Source: Spirochaetaceae bacterium
GTDB lineage: Bacteria; Spirochaetota; Spirochaetia; Treponematales; Treponemataceae
Assembly: GCA_017646305.1 (NCBI GenBank)
Contig: JAGCMR010000118.1
Location: 1 to 6,934, forward strand
Length of the DNA stretch: 6,934 nucleotides
Direction of reading: 5' to 3'
Shown here piece by piece: positions 1-5,488 of this stretch. Numbering within the stretch: position 1 is the first letter of the stretch; every line of letters begins with the position of its first letter. Position numbers and translations under genes: made by a program. Below the pieces are notes generated by a model. The model worked only from the letters and a program-made list of their open reading frames with translations. It did no database searches and was not told the origin of the DNA.

Positions 1-129
1 AATAACCTGAGGTGATAACTCAAAGCCTCTGGCTAAAAGTTCTTGTTCCACCAAGGGAATCATGGTGTAGCCACCGCCAAAGGAAAAGAAGCCCAGCTTA
101 AAGAAAATCAAGAACAAGGTTAGTGCCAT
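1..129 (-). CDS. Chromate transporter family protein, second half (partial, runs off the left edge)
   Basis: Only the first 43 residues are present, starting from ATG at 127-129 on the minus strand. They read as one hydrophobic helix with the CHR-family signature FKLGFFSFGGGYTMIPLVEQ. This is the same N-terminal motif as in the upstream gene, which shows that the two genes are paralogous single-domain halves. Members of this family move an anion, chromate in characterised cases, across the inner membrane; short single-domain forms usually occur as tandem pairs and are thought to work together. The start codon overlaps the last codons and stop of the upstream gene by 10 bases, so the two are almost certainly translationally coupled. 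The substrate cannot be told from sequence. The family call is firm; the length and the rest of the protein are unseen. Confidence 0.85.
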   Translation of the reverse strand, partial: MALTLFLIFFKLGFFSFGGGYTMIPLVEQELLARGFELSPQVI

Positions 130-668
130 CGTCGTCTCCGTACAAAGGTAATAATCAATCCAGTTACAATTCCTAGGGCCACCACTGCTGGCAGAGGTAA
201 AGCTGGCAGAAAGAGGCAAAGAGCAAGGCTTATGGCGGTAAGAATCAGGTAGGGTGGTGCCTCGTAGGCTGTCTTTCCAATGCGGAATGAAGCGTAGGCA
301 ATGAGGGCCACCACCACAGGTCGAATGCCGTCCATGGCTTTTTGCACTGCTGGCAAATCGCTAATATTGGAGAATAGGGTCATGAGGGTAAAGATGATGA
401 TAAGGCAGGGCAGTACGCTGGCTATGGCTCCCACAAAGGCTCCCAGAATTCCCCCGCTAGTGTAGCCAATGAAAATTGCCACATTCAATCCCACAGCTCC
501 CGGCAATCCTCCAGAAATGGAGACAATGTCGGTAAAGGTTTGCTGATCCATCAGCTGAAGCTTTCCCACAATTTCTCGTTCCACCAGAGGAATCATAGAA
601 TAACCGCCACCAAAAGCAATAAAGCCCAATTTGAAAAAGCACAAAAACAATTGCAGTTGTACCCTCAT
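120..668 (-). CDS. Chromate transporter family protein, first half
   Basis: A 182-residue hydrophobic inner-membrane protein of the CHR family, single-domain form. The N-terminal signature FKLGFIAFGGGYSMIPLVER spans residues 12-31. A glycine-rich region follows at 51-80, and then several membrane helices up to a positively charged RRRR tail at 177-180. Residues 52-67 correspond to the usual family stretch with Q-TPGP and N, but here read SGGLPGAVGLNVAIFI, so the normally conserved Gln and second Pro of PGP are replaced. I place the start at ATG 666-668 because a GGAGG ribosome site lies just upstream; a TTG at 678-680 would extend the frame by four codons but is itself part of that ribosome site. 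It is the first gene of a two-gene operon read leftwards and has its own sigma-70-like promoter. Whether it carries chromate or another anion is not shown by the sequence. Confidence 0.88.
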   Translation of the reverse strand: MRVQLQLFLCFFKLGFIAFGGGYSMIPLVEREIVGKLQLMDQQTFTDIVSISGGLPGAVGLNVAIFIGYTSGGILGAFVGAIASVLPCLIIIFTLMTLFSNISDLPAVQKAMDGIRPVVVALIAYASFRIGKTAYEAPPYLILTAISLALCLFLPALPLPAVVALGIVTGLIITFVRRRRWH

Positions 669-689
669 AAAAGCCTCCAAACTTAAACC

Positions 690-718
690 AGTATAAAATC
701 TTTTTGTTTCTCCTGCAA
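690..718 (-). promoter_or_regulatory. Predicted sigma-70 promoter of the chromate-transporter pair
   Basis: On the minus strand a -35-like TTGCAG (713-718) and a -10 TATACT (690-695, 5 of 6 to consensus) are separated by 17 bases. The expected transcription start near 683 leaves a short leader carrying the GGAGG ribosome site of the first transporter gene. The -35 box matches in only 3 of 6 positions, so this is a prediction from pattern only. Confidence 0.5.
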
Positions 719-744
719 GATTGTTATTGGAGAGAGTATTTTTC

Positions 745-773
745 TTGTGCTATTTATTGTTTTATGATAGAAT
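745..773 (+). promoter_or_regulatory. Predicted promoter of rsmI, start site on the GTG codon
   Basis: TTGTGC (745-750) and TAGAAT (768-773, 5 of 6 to consensus) have a 17-base spacer. Six bases separate the -10 box from the GTG start at 780, so a usual transcription start would fall on the first base of the start codon. An overlapping TATGAT at 763-768 is an alternative -10 but has no matching -35. No Shine-Dalgarno sequence lies before the GTG, which fits a leaderless or nearly leaderless mRNA. Confidence 0.45.
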
Positions 774-779
774 TATAGC

Positions 780-1508
780 GTGGCAAATCTATATATAGTG
801 GGTACCCCCATAGGTAATCTTAGTGATATTACGTATCGAGCTTTGGAAACATTCAAAATTGTGGATGTTATCGCTTGTGAGGATACACGTCACACCTTGC
901 AGCTGTTGAATCATTTTGAGATCAAGAAACCCTTGATTTCTTGTAGGGCTCAAAATGAGCAGTCTGCTGCTCAAAAAATAGTGCATTTATTGGATGAAGG
1001 ACAGAATGTAGCCTATGCCAGTGATGCAGGTACACCGGGAATCAGTGATCCTGGAGCCGTATTGGTGGATGTAGCTCGTGCTGCTGGCCATACAATCGTT
1101 CCCATTCCTGGGGCCTGTGCCTTTGTATCCTTGGCTAGTGTTGCTGGTTCTGGTGGAAAAAGCTTGCTTTTTGAAGGCTTTTTGTCCCCTAAACCTGGAA
1201 GAAGACGTTCTCGGTTACGGGAGCTAATGGCTACAGGATTTGCATTCGTTTTATACGAATCTCCCTTCAGAATTGTTAAGCTTTTAGCCGATATTGCCGA
1301 TATACAATGTGAGCGTCGCATTGTAGTAGGCCGAGAGCTTACGAAGTTGCACGAAGAAATTGTGGAGGGGACCGCGGCAGAAGTTCTTGAGGACTTTGCC
1401 GGACGCAGCAAAATACTGGGAGAATTTGCTGTGTTTGTTTCGGGCAGTAAAGATGCCCAATTTCTAGATGAAGATACCGATGGAGTCGGTAGAGGCAGGT
1501 CAAAGTGA
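780..1508 (+). CDS. rsmI: 16S rRNA 2'-O-ribose C1402 methyltransferase RsmI
   Basis: RsmI uses S-adenosylmethionine to methylate the ribose 2'-O of C1402 in the decoding centre of 16S rRNA. The 242-residue protein shows the family motifs in order: GTPIGNLSDIT (8-18), ACEDTR (32-37), AYASDAGTPGISDPG (78-92), PIPGACA (108-114), GFL (133-135) with GRRR (140-143), LYESPFR (158-164) and VGRELTKLHEE (183-193). It is about 40 residues shorter than the roughly 286-residue E. coli enzyme: the catalytic core is complete but the C-terminal helical extension is missing, and the tail is acidic and low-complexity. The start is GTG, fixed by the family N-terminus (NLYIVGTPIGNL) beginning at residue 3; there is no ribosome site before it. 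The stop overlaps the GTG of the flgM-like gene (GTGA), so the two are translated as a coupled pair. Confidence 0.95.
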   Translation: MANLYIVGTPIGNLSDITYRALETFKIVDVIACEDTRHTLQLLNHFEIKKPLISCRAQNEQSAAQKIVHLLDEGQNVAYASDAGTPGISDPGAVLVDVARAAGHTIVPIPGACAFVSLASVAGSGGKSLLFEGFLSPKPGRRRSRLRELMATGFAFVLYESPFRIVKLLADIADIQCERRIVVGRELTKLHEEIVEGTAAEVLEDFAGRSKILGEFAVFVSGSKDAQFLDEDTDGVGRGRSK

Positions 1509-1795
1509 TTATTGATAAGATTGGAGGAATTAATCCTCTGAGCAATGTGCAGGGGTCCCAGCGCGTCTCTGCAAGATCCTCTGTTTTTATGGGAGAGGAT
1601 TCTATCTCCGTATCTCGCGAGGCTCAGGAGATGGCTGAGGCATACTACCTTTCTGAGGTAGCATCCGAAACACCTGATGTCCGCATGGATTTGGTGGAGC
1701 AAATTAAAATTAAAATTCAAGATCCAACGTATTTGAGTGGTGCCGTTATTGATTCTACAGTAGATAAAATCTTGGCATCCTTCTTTGGAGCCTAA
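1505..1795 (+). CDS. flgM: FlgM-like anti-sigma-28 factor
   Basis: A 96-residue acidic protein with the layout of the FlgM family. It has a short N-terminal IGGINPL segment (6-12), a flexible middle rich in Ser and Arg, the typical DSISVSREAQEM block (32-43), and a C-terminal helical region with PDVRMDLVEQIKIKI (57-71) and DPTYLSGAVIDSTVDKIL (73-90), which is the part that binds sigma-28 in known FlgM proteins. FlgM holds sigma-28 (FliA) inactive until the hook-basal body is finished and then leaves through the flagellar export apparatus. There is no signal peptide, as expected. The GTG start overlaps the rsmI stop by 4 bases and has a weak ribosome site, AGGCAGG at 1493-1499, inside rsmI. 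A terminator follows. The family call rests on motif layout because FlgM proteins are short and poorly conserved. Confidence 0.85.
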   Translation: MIIDKIGGINPLSNVQGSQRVSARSSVFMGEDSISVSREAQEMAEAYYLSEVASETPDVRMDLVEQIKIKIQDPTYLSGAVIDSTVDKILASFFGA

Positions 1796-1813
1796 TCCCT
1801 GTCAATGGGATTA
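1793..1813 (+). repeat. Small hairpin covering the flgM stop codon
   Basis: TAATCCC (1793-1799) and GGGATTA (1807-1813) form a perfect 7-base-pair stem with a 7-base loop. The TAA stop codon of flgM is the first part of the stem. No U-run follows, so it is not a terminator by itself; it stands directly before the strong terminator hairpin and could protect the mRNA 3' end. Confidence 0.5.
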
Positions 1814-1814
1814 T

Positions 1815-1867
1815 AAAAAGGGCTGTCTCGAAAGTACATTAATACTTTCTGAGACAGTCTTTTTTTT
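1815..1867 (+). terminator. Rho-independent terminator after rsmI-flgM
   Basis: The arms GGCTGTCTCGAAAGTA (1821-1836) and its partner at 1843-1859 pair along about 16 positions, with one G-U pair and one bulged T, around a 6-base loop. They are followed by eight T residues (1860-1867). The A-run at 1815-1819 can extend the stem against the T-run. The next gene's ribosome site begins nine bases after the T-run, so termination here would directly limit expression of that gene. Confidence 0.88.
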
Positions 1868-1887
1868 GTAGTACGAAAGGAGTTTAT

Positions 1888-3039
1888 ATGGCTGATTTAC
1901 AGTTTAAGGTATCACCCAATATTGTACTGGGAACATATATTTCATCTCGTCTAGGACTTTATGCCAAGGAGTGGGGTGATCGATACATGGTGATTGTGGA
2001 TCCCGTACTCAAAGAAGTGCGGAATATGGATACTCTCTATGATTCCCTTTCTACAAGATATATCAATTATTTTACTTTTGACGAAGTAGATTTTTCTTCC
2101 GATTCTGAGACAGTGAAACGAGCCTTAGTTTTGGCACGGGATGCCCATGTTCAGGGAATCATTGCTATTGGTGGTTCCGCTGTTTTGAGTATAGCTCGGT
2201 CTGTTTGTGCCCTATTTAATGAGTCTCGTGAAATATATGACTTTTTTGATGGCGAAATTATTGCTGCAGAGCCCTTACCTCTCATTGCAGTGCCTTCCAC
2301 CATTAGAAGTCCCTTCCTTTTTACAGAATATGTGCCTCTCATTGATGCTCGCCGTCGTCAGCTACGAGTAATGAAGGTTCAAAATTCATTATGTAAGCTA
2401 GCTCTTTTTGATCCTAATTTGCATGTTTCTCTTTCCAATAATCAAATGAAGGCTATTGCCTTGGAAACCTTGGGCATTGCTGTAGAGGCATACCTTTCTC
2501 AAAAGGCTAATTTCTTCTCTGATACCTTTGCTGAAAAGGCCATAGAGCTTTTAGGTAGCTATATGAATGCCTCTGAGGGAGATGCTTCTGCCTGTTCTCC
2601 AGAAGTATTATTATCCAATGGTGGCTGTCTTGCATCTCTTGCCATAACCACCAGCTCGGTAGGTCCTGCTACTCTGATGGGATTGGCAGTATGTGCCCGA
2701 TATAAAATTTCTCGTTCTCTTCCTGCTTCCATTCTCTTTCCCTATATGCTAGAGGATGTAGCAACCTTTAAGCGAGATAGGATTGTACGTGTGGCTCAGC
2801 TTCTTGGGATTCAAGAGGATGGTTCTGGTGATAAGGATCGGGTTGTGGCCTTACTGGCAGAACAAATTCGTCATTGGATTGCCTTGGCCAATTTACCAGC
2901 TCGTCTCAAGGATTTGTCCTTAACCATGGAGCAATTTACCATTGCTGCAGAGGATGCTAGTCAGCTGGAGCTTATGAGTGGTATGCCCTGTACCATGGGA
3001 ACAGATGATTTGTTCAATCTGATGAAACGAGCCTTTTAG
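1888..3039 (+). CDS. Diverged iron-alcohol-dehydrogenase-fold protein, probable pseudoenzyme
   Basis: A 383-residue protein with the length and motif order of the iron-containing alcohol dehydrogenase / dehydroquinate-synthase-like family. It has an N-terminal nucleotide-binding half (to about 160) with IAIGGSAVLSIAR (92-104) in place of GGGSxxDxAK, then VPSTIRSPFLFT (135-146) in place of PTTxGTGSExT. In the helical half LETLGIAVEAYLS (192-204) aligns with the GMDALTHAIEAY motif. All four metal ligands are altered by this hand alignment: Asp to Glu193, and His to Ile197, Leu266 and Arg276. The nucleotide-site Asp is Ser101. Ordinary metal-dependent alcohol oxidation is therefore unlikely, and the natural role is unknown; a binding or structural role is possible. 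The ATG at 1888 has a good ribosome site (AAAGGAG, 1876-1882, 5-base spacing). It is followed after 11 bases by the methyltransferase gene, so the two probably share a transcript. Confidence 0.8.
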   Translation: MADLQFKVSPNIVLGTYISSRLGLYAKEWGDRYMVIVDPVLKEVRNMDTLYDSLSTRYINYFTFDEVDFSSDSETVKRALVLARDAHVQGIIAIGGSAVLSIARSVCALFNESREIYDFFDGEIIAAEPLPLIAVPSTIRSPFLFTEYVPLIDARRRQLRVMKVQNSLCKLALFDPNLHVSLSNNQMKAIALETLGIAVEAYLSQKANFFSDTFAEKAIELLGSYMNASEGDASACSPEVLLSNGGCLASLAITTSSVGPATLMGLAVCARYKISRSLPASILFPYMLEDVATFKRDRIVRVAQLLGIQEDGSGDKDRVVALLAEQIRHWIALANLPARLKDLSLTMEQFTIAAEDASQLELMSGMPCTMGTDDLFNLMKRAF

Positions 3040-3050
3040 TTTAGCCTAGT

Positions 3051-3854
3051 ATGATTGCTCCTGATAAATTAAATCATTTGCGGGGCGGCCAAAAACGACG
3101 GAAGCTTGCTCTGTGTTTTGGTGCGTTGGAACGTGATATTGCAGGAATTGCAGAGCCTGGGTGTGGGTATAGCTTTCCTTCTCTGTCTCGCAGTGATTAT
3201 GTCGCAAAGCTTGCTTCTATTGTGTTGGAGGATCCTCAGCTTCCTGAGGCCACCGCCAAGGAATTGCAAGCTTTGTTGGCCGCCACTCCCCTAGATGAAC
3301 GTCGAGTTTGTAATTGTGCCCGTAATGCCTTATTGGCTATCATTGGTACCTTTCCTGCTGAATGGGATTTAATTATTGCTCCTCATAGGAGTGAGCTTCC
3401 TGTTGCTCGAGATTTTTATCCTGGCTTGTACGTATATGCAGAAGATATTCGTTCCCCCTTCAATCTTGGTTCAATTTTTAGAACAGCAGAAGCCATGGGA
3501 GCACAGGGTGTATTTCTTTCTCCTGGCTGCTGCGACCCACTTCATCCAAGGGCTATTCGTTCTGGTATGGGCTGTATAGAAGCTCTTCAGTGGCAGCGTT
3601 TATCCTTGGAGGAATTGCCCCAAGATCTACCTGTTTTTGTGCTGGAAACAGGAGGAACTGATATCAAGGAATTTGATTTTCCCAAACAAGGGGTGGTGAT
3701 TATCGGTTCTGAGGAGCTGGGGGTAAGTCCAGAGGCTCTGGAACGAGCTACCTATGGCAGGGTAACTATTCCTATGAAGGGAATGAAAGCTTCTCTTAAT
3801 GTTGGTGTAGCCTTTGGAATCCTGATGCAGGCCTGGGTAGAATCCTTAGGGTAA
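3051..3854 (+). CDS. TrmH/SpoU-family RNA 2'-O-methyltransferase
   Basis: A 267-residue protein whose C-terminal 140 residues are a SPOUT-fold (SpoU) domain that transfers methyl groups from S-adenosylmethionine to ribose 2'-O positions in tRNA or rRNA. Motif 1 is EDIRSPFNLGSIFRTAEAMG (131-150), with the expected Asn138 and the catalytic-type Arg144. Motif 2 is VVIIGSEELGVS (215-226) with Glu221. Motif 3 is VTIPMKGMKASLNVGVAFG (238-256) with Ser248 and Asn250. Together these complete the knotted cofactor site. The first 115 residues form a separate N-terminal region containing a CNC pair (87-89); it probably binds RNA, but I do not recognise it, so the exact target nucleotide cannot be named. 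There is no Shine-Dalgarno sequence before ATG 3051, and an in-frame stop at 3042-3044 excludes any earlier start, so translation may depend on coupling with the preceding gene. It is convergent with the HDOD gene 32 bases away. Confidence 0.9.
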   Translation: MIAPDKLNHLRGGQKRRKLALCFGALERDIAGIAEPGCGYSFPSLSRSDYVAKLASIVLEDPQLPEATAKELQALLAATPLDERRVCNCARNALLAIIGTFPAEWDLIIAPHRSELPVARDFYPGLYVYAEDIRSPFNLGSIFRTAEAMGAQGVFLSPGCCDPLHPRAIRSGMGCIEALQWQRLSLEELPQDLPVFVLETGGTDIKEFDFPKQGVVIIGSEELGVSPEALERATYGRVTIPMKGMKASLNVGVAFGILMQAWVESLG

Positions 3855-3886
3855 ATTTAAAAACAAGTGAATTCTTTTCTCAAGGC

Positions 3887-5374
3887 TTAGAGCATATCTA
3901 TTTCTTTTATCAGCTGTTGGAATTGTTTTTCTTCTGTAATACCAAAGCTACTTAAGATGGTCGGATCTATGTGCCGAAAGGGTATACTCTGGTTTTGATA
4001 ATGACAAAAGATATTAGCCAAATACACTATTTCTACCAGCTTACGGTGACATTCGGGAGCAGCGTGAGGTGTATGATGGAATTCGATGGCTGCAGTTATA
4101 ACCTCTGGAAAATTCCATTTAGTTGTAATAAGGGCTCCAATTTCCCCATGATTTGCTCCACCAATAATTTTTTCGTACACTCGTGGCGGAATGTGCTTGG
4201 TATGGCAAAAATCTAAAAGATTCTGAAGGGTTTCTGGATGGGCTGCTTCAAAGAGAATTTTCCCAATGTCGTGAAGGAGTCCACAAACGTAGGCATCAGA
4301 AACAATTTTTTTGTTGGTGCTGTAAAATTTGTATGCGAGTGCTAGGGAGTAACTAGCAACAACATGAGCATGGCTCCACAATGCTTTTTTTGTCTTGGTA
4401 ACAGGAGTTAAATTTTGTAAGCTTCCAATGGCATAAATCATGTTACGTATTCCTCGTAGTCCCACCATTTTTACAGAATCTTCTATATTGGTAGGCGTCT
4501 TCTTTGCTCTGAAGGAGGCGCTATTTACCAGCTTTAATAAGTCAGCAGAAAGGGTTACATCCTGCTGAATCAAATCGATAATTTCTCCCATTTGAGAGGT
4601 GGGATCATCCAACAATCGGCTAATTTTACTGATGTTTTCAGGAAGCTGGGGAATATTTTGAAGACTTTCCGCAATTTCCTTTGATATGGCAGAAATATAT
4701 TGGTATTCATCCATATTTTGGGGAAGTTTTATTTTAATAGCGGTACTATCTTCCTGAGAAATAATCTGAATATTATCCTCTGAAATACCAAATTTTTGGA
4801 GCATGAGGGTAATACTGATAAGCCCTAGTCCAGCTCCCTCTTGTTCATTGATGTGGGAGAAAATTTGTGCTGGATTTTGAGAATCTAGGGCTCGGGCAAT
4901 TCTGTCGTGAATTCGCTTATACTCGAAAACTGTTAGTTTGGTGCTGTTTGCCACTTCCAGATATAGAGACTCATCCTTTACCAACAGTGTCATGGTAACG
5001 CTAAGACCTCGTTCTTCTTGGTAACTCTGATAGCGACTCTGATTTGCTATAAAATCAGTTTTAAAGGTTTCCATGCCATTGTGGTAATCTTGGGGATTAA
5101 AGATATCAAGATTCTGTTCATGAAAATAAATCCGCTTGGCATTGGCTCTTTGACTATTGTCGATTAATTCTGAAAGACAATAAACAATATAGTCAATTGT
5201 GGCATCCTGCCGCATTTGATGGAGTACTGTTGCGACAATTTTTTGCAGATAATGTTTCATTTCTGGAGTAAGATGATAGACTGTTACTGAAATAGGAATC
5301 TCTTTTTGGATCATATCCTGAATAATTTGAGGATTCACTAATCGTAGCTCTTGCTCGGTTAAGTATTCTTCCAC
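3887..5374 (-). CDS. GHKL-like ATPase domain fused to an HDOD/HD domain (signalling protein)
   Basis: A 495-residue cytoplasmic protein with two recognisable parts. Residues about 45-218 resemble a GHKL/histidine-kinase ATP-binding domain: an N-box-like SELIDNSQRANAKR (68-81, Glu69 and Asn73) and a G2-box-like EGAGLGL (179-185). The G1 box (normally DxGxG) reads VANSTKL (141-147) and lacks the Asp, so nucleotide may be bound without normal hydrolysis or not at all. Residues about 235-455 form an HDOD domain: IPQLPENISKISRLLDDP (241-258), the segment at 270-290 and VKMVGLRGIRNMI (301-313). It retains His335, the HD pair His368-Asp369 in GLLHDIGKI (365-373), His409 and His433-His434; the last classic Asp is Asn454. 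HDOD proteins commonly act in signalling; the target here is unknown. The GTG start at 5372-5374 is supported by GGAG at 5380-5383. Confidence 0.82.
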   Translation of the reverse strand: MEEYLTEQELRLVNPQIIQDMIQKEIPISVTVYHLTPEMKHYLQKIVATVLHQMRQDATIDYIVYCLSELIDNSQRANAKRIYFHEQNLDIFNPQDYHNGMETFKTDFIANQSRYQSYQEERGLSVTMTLLVKDESLYLEVANSTKLTVFEYKRIHDRIARALDSQNPAQIFSHINEQEGAGLGLISITLMLQKFGISEDNIQIISQEDSTAIKIKLPQNMDEYQYISAISKEIAESLQNIPQLPENISKISRLLDDPTSQMGEIIDLIQQDVTLSADLLKLVNSASFRAKKTPTNIEDSVKMVGLRGIRNMIYAIGSLQNLTPVTKTKKALWSHAHVVASYSLALAYKFYSTNKKIVSDAYVCGLLHDIGKILFEAAHPETLQNLLDFCHTKHIPPRVYEKIIGGANHGEIGALITTKWNFPEVITAAIEFHHTPHAAPECHRKLVEIVYLANIFCHYQNQSIPFRHIDPTILSSFGITEEKQFQQLIKEIDML

Positions 5375-5417
5375 TGGTACTCCAATTATTTTGAAAAAAA
5401 TAACAATTTTACTACTC

Positions 5418-5439
5418 TAGCATATCATAAAAAATGCTA
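5418..5439. promoter_or_regulatory. Inverted repeat around the -10 box of the HDOD gene (possible operator)
   Basis: TAGCAT (5418-5423) and ATGCTA (5434-5439) form a perfect 6-base inverted repeat with a 10-base centre. The centre contains ATCATA, which on the minus strand is the candidate -10 box TATGAT of the HDOD gene. A regulator binding here could block that promoter; in A+T-rich DNA a 6-base repeat may also be chance. Confidence 0.35.
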
Positions 5440-5451
5440 TATGAAAATAAA
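5424..5451 (-). promoter_or_regulatory. Candidate promoter of the GHKL-HDOD gene
   Basis: On the minus strand TATGAT (5424-5429, 5 of 6 to consensus) lies 16 bases from TTTATT (5446-5451, a poor -35 match). The start site would be near 5417, leaving a leader of about 43 bases that carries the GGAG ribosome site. The weak -35 makes this tentative. Confidence 0.35.
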
Positions 5452-5453
5452 GG

Positions 5454-5482
5454 TTGAGTTAGTTTTCAATTTATTTTATGAT
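5454..5482 (+). promoter_or_regulatory. Predicted promoter of the membrane-protein gene, start site on its ATG
   Basis: TTGAGT (5454-5459, 4 of 6) and TATGAT (5477-5482, 5 of 6) have a 17-base spacer. Six bases separate the -10 box from ATG 5489, so the expected start of transcription is the A of the start codon. No Shine-Dalgarno sequence precedes this ATG. The -35 box lies only two bases from the candidate -35 of the divergent HDOD promoter. Confidence 0.5.
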
Positions 5483-5488
5483 AAGCAC

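Noticed and set aside
669..680. TTG at 678-680 as start of the first chromate-transporter gene
   Set aside because: The TTG overlaps the GGAGG ribosome site that serves ATG 666-668, so using it would leave the gene without a ribosome site.
1013..1720. Long minus-strand open frame of 235 codons opposite rsmI and flgM
   Set aside because: It lies fully antisense to two well-supported genes, shows no recognisable motif, has a composition typical of reversed coding sequence and no ribosome site, so it is a shadow frame.
1821..1859. The terminator hairpin as the end of an insertion sequence or dispersed repeat
   Set aside because: GACTGTCTC-like arms occur at the ends of some mobile elements, but there is no transposase, no second copy in the window and no target duplication; the terminator reading explains everything seen.
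2103..2114. TTCTGAGACAGT, identical to part of the terminator 3' arm (1847-1858)
   Set aside because: The 12-base match falls within ordinary coding sequence of the ADH-like gene, has no second hairpin arm and no further extension; a chance match is the simplest explanation.
5441..5488. Upstream ATG at 5441 as start of the membrane-protein gene
   Set aside because: There is no ribosome site, it overlaps the divergent promoter region and lies upstream of the best promoter; the first membrane helix begins only after the ATG at 5489. It remains possible if the promoter prediction is wrong.
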